Of a stretch of DNA of 64,000 nucleotides, positions 8,455 through 16,421 are shown in pieces. The notes below the pieces were generated by a model. The model searched no databases. It saw nothing but the letters and a program-made list of their open reading frames with translations, and was not told where the DNA came from. This DNA is from an uncultured Tenacibaculum sp. (GTDB lineage Bacteria > Bacteroidota > Bacteroidia > Flavobacteriales > Flavobacteriaceae). The translations under genes and the position numbers were made by a program. The stretch's first letter is position 1. Each line of letters begins with the position of its first letter. The stretch spans positions 38,363-102,362 of the forward strand of contig CANLQH010000006.1 of assembly GCA_947493285.1 (NCBI GenBank), given 5' to 3'.

Positions 8455-8760
8455 ATGGAAAAATTAAAACAACGTTGGGGTTTAAAAACCACTTGGGATG
8501 TAATTGCGGTATTAATCGTGTTTTCTATAAACGGTTCGTTTGCAGCTTGGGTTGCTAAACCAATTACTGCTTACTTTGGTCTTTCTACCGAAACCATATC
8601 TCCGTGGATATACTGGCCATTACGTATTTTACTTATTTTTCCTATTTACCAAGCTACTTTACCTATTGTGGGTTGGTTATTTGGGCAGTTTAAATTCTTT
8701 TGGGCTTTCGAAAAGAAATTTTTAAGCCGTTTAGGCTTAGGTTTTTTATTTAAAGACTAA
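8455..8760 (+). CDS. DUF6787 family small membrane protein
   Basis: 101 residues from the ATG at 8455; the frame also opens upstream at a TTG inside the terminator, which I reject. The opening MEKLKQRWGLKTTWDVIAVLIVFSI, a first membrane helix (VIAVLIVFSINGSFAAWV) and a second (PLRILLIFPIYQATLPIVGWLFG) match what I recall of the flavobacterial DUF6787 family. The positively charged C-terminus (EKKFLSRLGLGFLFKD) is probably cytoplasmic. Function unknown. It stands between an intrinsic terminator and the accessory patch. Confidence 0.82.
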   Translation: MEKLKQRWGLKTTWDVIAVLIVFSINGSFAAWVAKPITAYFGLSTETISPWIYWPLRILLIFPIYQATLPIVGWLFGQFKFFWAFEKKFLSRLGLGFLFKD

Positions 8761-8840
8761 ACCACAAGAAAAAACAATATTTTCTTAGTTTTTTACTGAT
8801 TTAGCACTCCTCCTTTCTCATTCATAATGAATGAGTTAAT

Positions 8841-8981
8841 CTATTGTTGCGGAAAACCACATAAAAAACTGCGGATATCCCCAAGACTAGCATTTTTTTT
8901 CTTTTTAAGTTTATTGTCTAACTAAGCAATTGCTAAAGACTGTGTTATCTCTTTTATTTCTCTGGATAAAAGAAGTAATAC
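8841..8981 (-). pseudogene. Possible decayed coding remnant at the edge of the accessory patch
   Basis: Read on the minus strand, 47 codons give LSREIKEITQSLAIA, an in-frame TAG, then LDNKLKKKKNASL and GDIRSFLCGFPQQ before a final stop. There is no start codon and the frame is closed upstream, but the sequence reads like protein rather than noise. It may be the tail of a lost gene or a fossil mobile-element piece. Weak evidence; codon statistics could not be run. Confidence 0.25.
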
Positions 8982-8994
8982 TTTTCATATAAGC

Positions 8995-9008
8995 ATACGT
9001 TGTAGCCA
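8995..9008. repeat. Left inverted repeat flanking the helicase gene
   Basis: ATACGTTGTAGCCA here is matched in inverse orientation by TTGCTACAACAATGTAT at 11941-11957; the shared core is GTTGTAGC (8999-9006) against GCTACAAC (11943-11950). The pair brackets the helicase coding sequence almost exactly, 31 bases before its ATG and 11 bases after its stop. Confidence 0.5.
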
Positions 9009-9039
9009 ATACAAATAACCAACTTCAAAAATTTAATCC

Positions 9040-11931
9040 ATGGCTTTTTTTATTGAAAATAAAGAATTATTTAAACTACAACCAGAGGAAGGAAATGGAT
9101 TAAGAAAGTGCCAATTAGGTGCAATTTGGTCATTAAAAAGTCATTTTACAACATCATCAAATGACATTGCTTCTTTAATTAGTATGCCAACCGGTTCAGG
9201 AAAAACGGCATTGATGATGGCTACTTGTTTTGAATTAAATCTACAAAAAATACTAATCGTAGTTCCTTCTAAAATTCTTCGTAGGCAAATAGCTGAACAA
9301 TTTAGAACTTTACAAGTACTGAAAAACAGTAATTGTCTTCAAAGTGAAATTGAAGAGCTAAAAGTTTACGAAGTAACAAAAAGACAAAAAACACGAGAAC
9401 AATGGGAGCTAATTTTAAATGAATATGATGTCATTGTTGCGCATCCGAATAGTATATCACCATATTACAAGGACGTTGAACCAATTCCAGTCGATTTAAT
9501 AGATGCTGTCCTTGTTGACGAAGCTCATCACGAACCTGCAGAAACATGGCGTAAACTAAACGATTTTTATTCTGATTTAAAAAGAGTCTTTTTTACTGCA
9601 ACACCCTTTAGGCGAGATAGGAAAAGGATGAAAGCTAAATTGATTTACCATTATTCTATTGACAGAGCTTTGGAAGATAACATAATGAGAGAAGTTAATT
9701 TTGTTGGCGAACAAGTTGGCATTCAAAACACAAACGAAGCACTCATGAAATCCGCTTTTGAGGTGTTTCAAAGAGAGAGAGAATTAAATCCTAATGCTTC
9801 AATCTTAATAAGAACTGATAGAATAGAAGATTCTGTTATATTAACTCAACTATATAATGAAAACGGTTTTAATGTAGATTATATTCACTCAAAGCGTTCA
9901 GCTAATATTAACTCTCAGCTAGTCACAAAGGTTAAAAATAATGAGTTAGATGGTTTAGTTTGTGTTGGAATCGCAAGTGAAGGATTAGATATACCAAATT
10001 TAAAGGTTGCTGTTCTACATGCTACACCTCGTTCTATTCCTTACACAATTCAATTTCTTGGTCGAATTTCTAGACAACCTGATGACCAAGAAGGAAATGC
10101 CACACTTATTGCTAATAAAGACGAAGTCAAAGGTGAAGTCTATAAACTATATAAATCGGATGAAACTTGGGGAAAACTTATTCCTCAACTAATTGACGAA
10201 CAAATGCAAAGAGCTAGACACTATAAGTCAAGTCAAGCAAAAGAGGTAGATTTTCAAATGCCAGAACTTAATGTTTTTTTTAGTGCTATAATATATGAAA
10301 CAGCTAATAATTTCGAATTTAAAAATGTTGGAGAAATCAATGCAAAAGACCCTTTTGAAATTCTAAGAATTGAACAACAAAATGATGATTCGCCACTAAT
10401 CATTGTAACTGCTTATCATAAACCATTAGACTGGGCAAGTGGTGAGATTCATATCGAAGACTTTTTAGATGTTCATTTATTATATCATCATTATGATAGC
10501 AATCTTTTATTTGAATTAACAACTAGTGAACAGGCACTTGCTTCATTTAAAAAAGAACTCATTGAATCTGATTTAAAAAGATTACCACATAGCAAACTTT
10601 ATAAAACTCTATCACAATTTAGACAAAGTGATTACATTATGGTTGGTATGAAAAATGCTGTTTCTCAAGGAGCATCTCAACCATCATATAAAACAGTAAT
10701 AGGAAGTAGTGTCCAAGCTTCAGTTAGAGCAAGTGAAGGAAGAGTCTTTAGTACTGGTCATGCTTTGTTAAAATTAGGGGTAAAAAAAACTTGGGGAATA
10801 GCTACAAAAAATGGACGTGTTTGGGCTATGAAAAGAGGTACATCTGAAGAGTTTAAAAATTGGTGTGATTCATTAGTCAATCTAATTGAAGATGGACCTG
10901 TAATAACTAATCTACCTGGGCTTTCATTTTTAGCTAGTTCCGAACCTATTAATAATATTGAGGAATTACCAATAGCAATAATCCCTAACGACTTATTCTT
11001 TCGAGCTTATTCTACAATTATACATGTTAATGATATTGACCCAATAAGAAACTGCATTCCAGAAATAATTCCGTTAAACTTGGATACTGATAATAATCAA
11101 TTACAATGTCAACTTAAAATAAATGAATTTGAATGTGAGTTAATAATGAACCTATCTGAAGATAAAATTTGGTCGCTTATTACAGATAATGAAATTCGTG
11201 TTAGAGCTGACAAAAGTGAAAATGATATCATTGAAAAATCACTAGAAGAAATCTTAAATGAATATTATCCTTCTTTAATTATGCCTAGTGGTTCTGTAGT
11301 TGAAGGAAGAAATAAAATAACACCGAATACAACAATAGAAAACTTACCTACAAGCATTTGGAAAGTAAAAGATTGGACAGGTTGTAATATACGTGCTGAG
11401 AGATATGAAGAATCACCTGTAGCTGGTAATCTTCCTGTAATTAACAAAACAATTGAATTAATTAATCCTGATTTTGAAATTAATAGTGATGTTTTAATAC
11501 TTGATGATGGTTCTCATGAAATTGCAGATTTAATTTGGTTTCAACAAAATACTAAACAAGTACATTTCATTCATTGTAAAGCCTCACATGGAGAAAATCC
11601 AGGTCGTAGAAAAGCTGATTGTGATATTCTTTTTACGCAAGCAATGAGAAGTATACATTGGATTTCTTCTGTATCATTAATAGACAGACTTAGAGAACGT
11701 ATTCAGGGTAATTCAGAATTAATACAAACTAGTCAAGCTACTTGGGACACATTAGCTGATAATTTTAAAATTAATAATTGGAGTTATAATATAATTTTAC
11801 CACAACCAGGTTTTGACATACAACAAGTATCAAATCGAGATAGAATTAATAATAATATATACGAGTTAGCAATCCCAATGTATGAACGAATTTTAGGAAG
11901 TATGGCTCAACTAGAAATTTGGGGTTCATGA
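9040..11931 (+). CDS. Large SF2 DEAH-type helicase with a nuclease-like C-terminal region (putative defence gene)
   Basis: 963 residues. An N-terminal superfamily 2 helicase of the type III restriction/ResIII kind shows Walker A MPTGSGKT at 49-56, DEAH at 160-163, motif III TATPF at 186-190, GIASEGLDIP at 310-319 and motif VI QFLGRISR at 338-345. The middle (about 390-810) is unassigned. Near the C-terminus, LILDDGSHEIADLIWF (819-834) followed by VHFIHCKAS (841-849) resembles a D...(D/E)xK nuclease core, with Glu 827, Asp 830 and Lys 847, but His in place of the usual acidic residue. Helicase-nuclease chains of this kind are common in phage-defence and restriction loci; no methylase or other partner is adjacent. 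Short inverted repeats flank it, suggesting transfer. No known system could be named. Confidence 0.85.
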   Translation: MAFFIENKELFKLQPEEGNGLRKCQLGAIWSLKSHFTTSSNDIASLISMPTGSGKTALMMATCFELNLQKILIVVPSKILRRQIAEQFRTLQVLKNSNCLQSEIEELKVYEVTKRQKTREQWELILNEYDVIVAHPNSISPYYKDVEPIPVDLIDAVLVDEAHHEPAETWRKLNDFYSDLKRVFFTATPFRRDRKRMKAKLIYHYSIDRALEDNIMREVNFVGEQVGIQNTNEALMKSAFEVFQRERELNPNASILIRTDRIEDSVILTQLYNENGFNVDYIHSKRSANINSQLVTKVKNNELDGLVCVGIASEGLDIPNLKVAVLHATPRSIPYTIQFLGRISRQPDDQEGNATLIANKDEVKGEVYKLYKSDETWGKLIPQLIDEQMQRARHYKSSQAKEVDFQMPELNVFFSAIIYETANNFEFKNVGEINAKDPFEILRIEQQNDDSPLIIVTAYHKPLDWASGEIHIEDFLDVHLLYHHYDSNLLFELTTSEQALASFKKELIESDLKRLPHSKLYKTLSQFRQSDYIMVGMKNAVSQGASQPSYKTVIGSSVQASVRASEGRVFSTGHALLKLGVKKTWGIATKNGRVWAMKRGTSEEFKNWCDSLVNLIEDGPVITNLPGLSFLASSEPINNIEELPIAIIPNDLFFRAYSTIIHVNDIDPIRNCIPEIIPLNLDTDNNQLQCQLKINEFECELIMNLSEDKIWSLITDNEIRVRADKSENDIIEKSLEEILNEYYPSLIMPSGSVVEGRNKITPNTTIENLPTSIWKVKDWTGCNIRAERYEESPVAGNLPVINKTIELINPDFEINSDVLILDDGSHEIADLIWFQQNTKQVHFIHCKASHGENPGRRKADCDILFTQAMRSIHWISSVSLIDRLRERIQGNSELIQTSQATWDTLADNFKINNWSYNIILPQPGFDIQQVSNRDRINNNIYELAIPMYERILGSMAQLEIWGS

Positions 11932-11940
11932 AAAAAGTAC

Positions 11941-11957
11941 TTGCTACAACAATGTAT
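11941..11957. repeat. Right inverted repeat flanking the helicase gene
   Basis: TTGCTACAACAATGTAT, the inverted partner of 8995-9008. It is followed at 11967-11981 by a small hairpin, AGCG-loop-CGCT. Confidence 0.5.
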
Positions 11958-12069
11958 AAAAATAATAGCGGTTTAATCGCTAAAACAAAAGTAAGTGAAT
12001 ATAAAAAAGGTCTGTGTTAAAACGAAAAGTTAACGTGTCAAAACCCACTACTATTCTTATACGAGACCG

Positions 12070-12924
12070 TTACACCTTAATCACCTTATGAAAAGGAATT
12101 GGTAACTGTACACCTTCTGCTAAAAAACGTTTATGTACGGCTTCTTTTAAAGCACATTTAGTTTTAAATTCTTGAAAAGGTTCATTTAGCCATACATAGG
12201 CACGCATGTGTATATGATCTTGGTGAATATCAATAACACGAACATCTACTTGCTCTTTATCTGCAATTATTTGTTCTGGTGTTCTAAAATCGATCACCGT
12301 AGGTAACTTAATCGCTTCTTCTTGTATAATTTTTCGTGCTAAATCGATATTGGCTTTTATCCCCAGCTTAAAATTATTAAAACTCAACACATGCGAATCT
12401 TCAATGGTATGATTCAATACAGAATCAGTACTAATTACCGAGTTAGGTATAATGAGTCGCTTGTTTTCAAAATTATTAATTACCGTATGACGTAGCGTTA
12501 TATCTTCAACAATTCCCATACGGGTATCGTCTAAACGGATATAATCGCCTACTCGAAACGGACGGAAAATAACAATAAAGGCTCCTGCTATTAAATTAGA
12601 CAAGGCTGCTTGTGCTGCAAAACCAATTATGGCTGCTAAAATACCAGCCCCAGAAAAAATTAAGGTTGCTTTGCTTCGAAAAGCAGGCACAGTCATAATA
12701 ATATACACAATACCAAAAAGTCCTAAGAAAAACTTAACCGAGTTGCGTAAAAACAAGATGCTTGTTTTACCAAAACGATCGGTTTTTCTACGCTTTATAA
12801 TTTGTACAATAACAGCTCTAATAATACGGGACAAAACCCAGGTTACAAAAGTCACCAATAGTACATACCCTATAATGCCCCAAATAGAACTTAAATTAAA
12901 CTGATATGTTAGTAGTTTATCCAT
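12070..12924 (-). CDS. MscS-family mechanosensitive ion channel
   Basis: 284 residues. Three membrane segments lie at about 14-34, 55-80 and 88-115. The third carries the pore-helix pattern of small glycine/alanine steps (GAGILAAIIGFAAQAALSNLIAG), then the beta domain IVIFRPFRVGDYIRLDD...GIVEDITLRHT seen in MscS. It would release solutes from the cytoplasm when membrane tension rises after hypo-osmotic shock. Its ATG overlaps the parC stop by one base (TAATG), so it is translated with parC. Confidence 0.92.
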   Translation of the reverse strand: MDKLLTYQFNLSSIWGIIGYVLLVTFVTWVLSRIIRAVIVQIIKRRKTDRFGKTSILFLRNSVKFFLGLFGIVYIIMTVPAFRSKATLIFSGAGILAAIIGFAAQAALSNLIAGAFIVIFRPFRVGDYIRLDDTRMGIVEDITLRHTVINNFENKRLIIPNSVISTDSVLNHTIEDSHVLSFNNFKLGIKANIDLARKIIQEEAIKLPTVIDFRTPEQIIADKEQVDVRVIDIHQDHIHMRAYVWLNEPFQEFKTKCALKEAVHKRFLAEGVQLPIPFHKVIKV

Positions 12925-15644
12925 TAAAATAATGCTGTTTGGCTATCGTCGTCCTCTTCTTTTGCTTTCTTCTTTTTTTGTAAAGCTCTTGCTAATGCTT
13001 TCTTTGCTTTGTCTTCTTTTGTTTCAACAAAATCTTTTTGCGGAACTTCTTCAATCTCTAACGGTAAAGTATCTTCTACAATTTCCTCTTCCTCATTTAC
13101 CTCTATTTCTTCTACCTTTTCTTCTTCAGGTTCTTCATATAGTAAAGATTCTAATAAATTAACTGTTCGTATTTTATCGGTTGTTAATTGGTTTCCTTGT
13201 GCTTTAATACCTTTTACGGCAATAAAATCCTCAAAATTAACCTCAACCTTATCTATACTACGTTTAGAGAAAATAACCTCAGCCATAGGGCGATAATCGG
13301 TTGCTATAATTTCTAATTTCGATTTTTCAGCATCCGAAATAAATACTTCTTCTTTATCGGTAGTTTCAATTAAAAAACGTTTTACATAGTAACGTTCTTT
13401 ACCTCCATCAAAATAAATAGCAGATATTGGTTTGTTCGCTTTCCATTTTTCTAGCACAATCATATCACTATCAAAATGCATCGCTAAATCTGGCGATACC
13501 GCTTTTATTTTACCCGATTGTGTGGCGATTAAAATCTTGTCTTCTGCTCTAAACTCCCCTAATAAATCTCCTCTACCATCAACATTTAAACGTTGCACTG
13601 CATCATCAAACCAAATTTTACGAGGTTTTAAAGTAGAAACACCTGCTGATTTAAACTCTACTTTTTTAATCGCAAACTTACTAACTTGGTTACCACGAAC
13701 GCTACGACCTTTAATCGCTAAATCTGCAAAATCGATATCCCATTTTAATTTTTTAATACTACCAACTGCGCGTAAATTAATGGTTACCACCTCAGCTTCT
13801 CCATTCGGATTCGCTGTGAAATACAATACTTTCGATTTTGGATTGTCGTTCGCTAAATTGTATTCTTTATCACGCGTTACACTGGTTACATTAAAGCGCT
13901 TCATATAACTCGGTCCTTTTGCACCGTCTTTATAAATCATATTATACACCGTGCGTTTGTCTTTCTTTTTAAAGACCGCAATGTGTAATATACCTTTACC
14001 TACAAAGGTTTTAGAAGCCACTTTAACAACTTGCATGCTACCGTTATCTCTAAACACGATAATATCATCAATATCGGCACAATCGGTAACGTATTCGTCT
14101 TTTTTTAATGAAGTACCAACGAAACCTTCTTCTCTATTTACATAGAGTTTGGTGTTACGCATTACTACTTTGGTAGCAACGATATCATCAAAAATTCTGA
14201 TTTCAGTTTTACGCTCACGCCCTTTACCGTATTTTGCTTTTAAGCCTTTAAAATAGTCGATTGCAAAATCGATAAGGTTTGCTAAGAAGTTTTTAACCTC
14301 CGCTATTTTATCTTCTAAGCTTTCAATATGTTGTTTTGCTTTATCGATATCGAACTTAGAAATTTTCTTAATTCTAATTTCTGTTAAACGTACAATATCC
14401 TCTTCGGTAATTGGACGCTTTAAATGTTTTATGTGTGGTTGTAAACCTTTATCGATGGCTTCAATTACACCTTCCCAAGTTTCAACTTCTTCAATATCAC
14501 GGTAAATTCTGTTTTCAATAAAAATACGCTCTAATGAAGCAAAATGCCATTGTTCTTCTAATTCATGTAACTGAATTTCTAATTCTAGCTTTAACAGCTT
14601 TACCGTTAAATCGGTAGAATGCTTTAGCATTTCAGAAACTCCAACAAAAACAGGTTTGTTATTTTCTATCGTACAGGCTAATGGCGAAATAGATGTTTCG
14701 CAATTGGTGAATGCGTATAAAGCATCGATGGTTTTATCGGGAGAAACATTGGCTGGTAAATGCACTAAAATCTCCACATTTGCCGCCGTGTTATCTTCAA
14801 TCTTTTTTATCTTTATTTTACCCTTATCATTCGCTTTTAAAATACTATCAATCAATGAAGATGTGGTAGTGCTAAAAGGAATTTCGGTAATTACTAAAGT
14901 CTTTTTATCTAGCTGAGATATTTTTGCGCGTACACGAACCTTCCCTCCTCTTTTACCGTCGTTATAATTGGTAAAATCGGCAATACCTCCTGTTAAAAAA
15001 TCGGGAACTATATTAAAGCTACGTCCCTTTAAATATTTTATAGAAGCGTCAATTAACTCGTTAAAGTTATGTGGTAAAATTTTAGTTGATAAACCTACCG
15101 CAATACCCTCGGCTCCTTGTGCTAATAATAGTGGAAACTTTACTGGTAAATCAATCGGTTCTTTTCTTCTACCATCGTACGACATTTTCCACTCTGTCGT
15201 TTTTGGGTTGAAAACAACTTCTAAAGCAAACTTAGACAAACGTGCTTCTATATAACGAGATGCTGCAGCTCTATCTCCTGTTAAGATATTACCCCAGTTA
15301 CCCTGCATATCAATCAACAATTCTTTTTGCCCTAATTGTACCATGGCATCTCCAATAGAAGCATCACCGTGTGGGTGATACTGCATGGTGTGCCCTACAA
15401 TATTGGCTACCTTGTTGTAACGACCATCATCTAAATCTTTCATCGAATGCATAATACGACGCTGTACGGGTTTAAATCCGTCTTCGATAGATGGTACTGC
15501 ACGTTCTAAAATTACATACGAAGCGTAATCTAAAAACCATTCTTTGTACATTCCGGTAACCTTGGTTATCGTTTCTGTAGGTTCAGATTGATTTTCGTTT
15601 GCTAACTCTTCGTCATGTTCGTAATTGTTGTTTTCTTCACTCAT
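12924..15644 (-). CDS. parC: DNA topoisomerase IV subunit A
   Basis: 906 residues. Type IIA topoisomerase breakage-reunion subunit that unlinks daughter chromosomes. The opening is KEWFLDYASYVILERAVPSIEDGFKPVQRRI, and the catalytic tyrosine is Tyr 131 in AAASRYIEARL. The quinolone region GHTMQYHPHGDASIGDAMV lies at 84-102. The C-terminal third is the beta-pinwheel; the last 60 residues are an acidic then lysine-rich tail (about 850-906), as in Bacteroidota ParC. With parE upstream on the same strand, and parE being short, ParC fits better than GyrA. Two small envelope genes lie between them. Confidence 0.93.
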   Translation of the reverse strand: MSEENNNYEHDEELANENQSEPTETITKVTGMYKEWFLDYASYVILERAVPSIEDGFKPVQRRIMHSMKDLDDGRYNKVANIVGHTMQYHPHGDASIGDAMVQLGQKELLIDMQGNWGNILTGDRAAASRYIEARLSKFALEVVFNPKTTEWKMSYDGRRKEPIDLPVKFPLLLAQGAEGIAVGLSTKILPHNFNELIDASIKYLKGRSFNIVPDFLTGGIADFTNYNDGKRGGKVRVRAKISQLDKKTLVITEIPFSTTTSSLIDSILKANDKGKIKIKKIEDNTAANVEILVHLPANVSPDKTIDALYAFTNCETSISPLACTIENNKPVFVGVSEMLKHSTDLTVKLLKLELEIQLHELEEQWHFASLERIFIENRIYRDIEEVETWEGVIEAIDKGLQPHIKHLKRPITEEDIVRLTEIRIKKISKFDIDKAKQHIESLEDKIAEVKNFLANLIDFAIDYFKGLKAKYGKGRERKTEIRIFDDIVATKVVMRNTKLYVNREEGFVGTSLKKDEYVTDCADIDDIIVFRDNGSMQVVKVASKTFVGKGILHIAVFKKKDKRTVYNMIYKDGAKGPSYMKRFNVTSVTRDKEYNLANDNPKSKVLYFTANPNGEAEVVTINLRAVGSIKKLKWDIDFADLAIKGRSVRGNQVSKFAIKKVEFKSAGVSTLKPRKIWFDDAVQRLNVDGRGDLLGEFRAEDKILIATQSGKIKAVSPDLAMHFDSDMIVLEKWKANKPISAIYFDGGKERYYVKRFLIETTDKEEVFISDAEKSKLEIIATDYRPMAEVIFSKRSIDKVEVNFEDFIAVKGIKAQGNQLTTDKIRTVNLLESLLYEEPEEEKVEEIEVNEEEEIVEDTLPLEIEEVPQKDFVETKEDKAKKALARALQKKKKAKEEDDDSQTALF

Positions 15645-15672
15645 TGAATAATGTGTATTCTTTTAAGAGTTC

Positions 15673-15858
15673 TTATTTGTTTAGTTTTTTACTGCTTAAG
15701 AAAATTACTATATAAACCAATACAGCAACTAACATTCTTACATAAATTCTACTGTTTCTAGTCCAACTTAAATCGCCAAAATCTAGTTTAAATAAACTGA
15801 TAAAGAAAAATGTTGCAGCAATTGCTAAGTATATTCTTATTCTGGTTGATTTATTCAT
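15673..15858 (-). CDS. Small two-helix membrane protein, unknown
   Basis: 61 residues: a basic start (MNKSTRIR), helix one (IYLAIAATFFFISLFKL), a short loop (DFGDLSWTRNSRI) and helix two (YVRMLVAVLVYIVIFLS), then a lysine tail. I do not recognise the family. It lies 28 bases before parC and 19 bases after the lipoprotein gene on the same strand, inside the parE-parC interval, so it is probably co-transcribed. Hydrophobic pattern and position argue for a real gene. Confidence 0.6.
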   Translation of the reverse strand: MNKSTRIRIYLAIAATFFFISLFKLDFGDLSWTRNSRIYVRMLVAVLVYIVIFLSSKKLNK

Positions 15859-15877
15859 TTTATTAACTCACCCTTTA

Positions 15878-16420
15878 TTATCTACTAGATCTTACTAAAG
15901 CGTATTTTAAATCTACTAATTCAATTGAATCATTTGGAGTATTAACAGAGTTATTTCCTTCTATTTCAACAATCAAAATACAACTTGAATTGGATGCTAT
16001 TGTACTACAAGATTTTTTTAAATAAGCTTTATAATCTGTTTCAAAGTTCAAATTCCCATTAGACCTCATAGTAAAAAGAGGAATTCCTTTAGCTTCAAAA
16101 TTATTAGGATTTTTAAGTTCTATTTCAAAATACAAACGAGACGTGTTATTTCCAATATCTGGATTAAACTCAAATTTTAAAACATTATACTCAAAATTCT
16201 CTAATAAAGGGATTTCACCTTCAACAGGTTGATTTTGCTGATTATCTTCATCGCATGGTACTTCTATTATTTCTGTATAATAGTAAGCTTTACCACCAAA
16301 ACCAACAATAAAATCTTGGTTTATTTCCTTAATACAATCTTGTTCTTCCTGACTTGATGAGCAATTCATAAAAAAAATTGCCATCATTAATAATAATTGA
16401 AGTGATTTTAAAATTTTCAT
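15878..16420 (-). CDS. Lipoprotein of unknown function between parE and parC
   Basis: 180 residues. Lipoprotein signal peptide with a lipobox-like end (MAIFFMNCSSSQ), so lipidation at Cys 20 is expected and the body would face the periplasm or cell surface. The mature part is beta-rich and similar in style to DUF1735/immunoglobulin-like lipoproteins, with a Cys pair (KKSCSTIASNSSC) that could form a disulfide. The start codon is one base after the parE stop, so it depends on parE transcription. The acidic QQNQP linker is disordered. I do not recognise a family. Confidence 0.72.
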   Translation of the reverse strand: MKILKSLQLLLMMAIFFMNCSSSQEEQDCIKEINQDFIVGFGGKAYYYTEIIEVPCDEDNQQNQPVEGEIPLLENFEYNVLKFEFNPDIGNNTSRLYFEIELKNPNNFEAKGIPLFTMRSNGNLNFETDYKAYLKKSCSTIASNSSCILIVEIEGNNSVNTPNDSIELVDLKYALVRSSR

Positions 16421-16421
16421 A

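Noticed and set aside
9577..9771. Antisense open frame inside the helicase gene
   Set aside because: Short, no signal or family, fully contained in a well-supported gene.
9040..11931. Assignment to Hachiman, DISARM or a type III restriction system
   Set aside because: No HamA-like, methylase or other partner gene is adjacent, and the C-terminal region does not clearly match any of them; left unnamed.
12932..13908. Several long plus-strand open frames
   Set aside because: They lie antisense to the parC C-terminal region, whose low-complexity Glu/Lys codons keep the reverse frames open.
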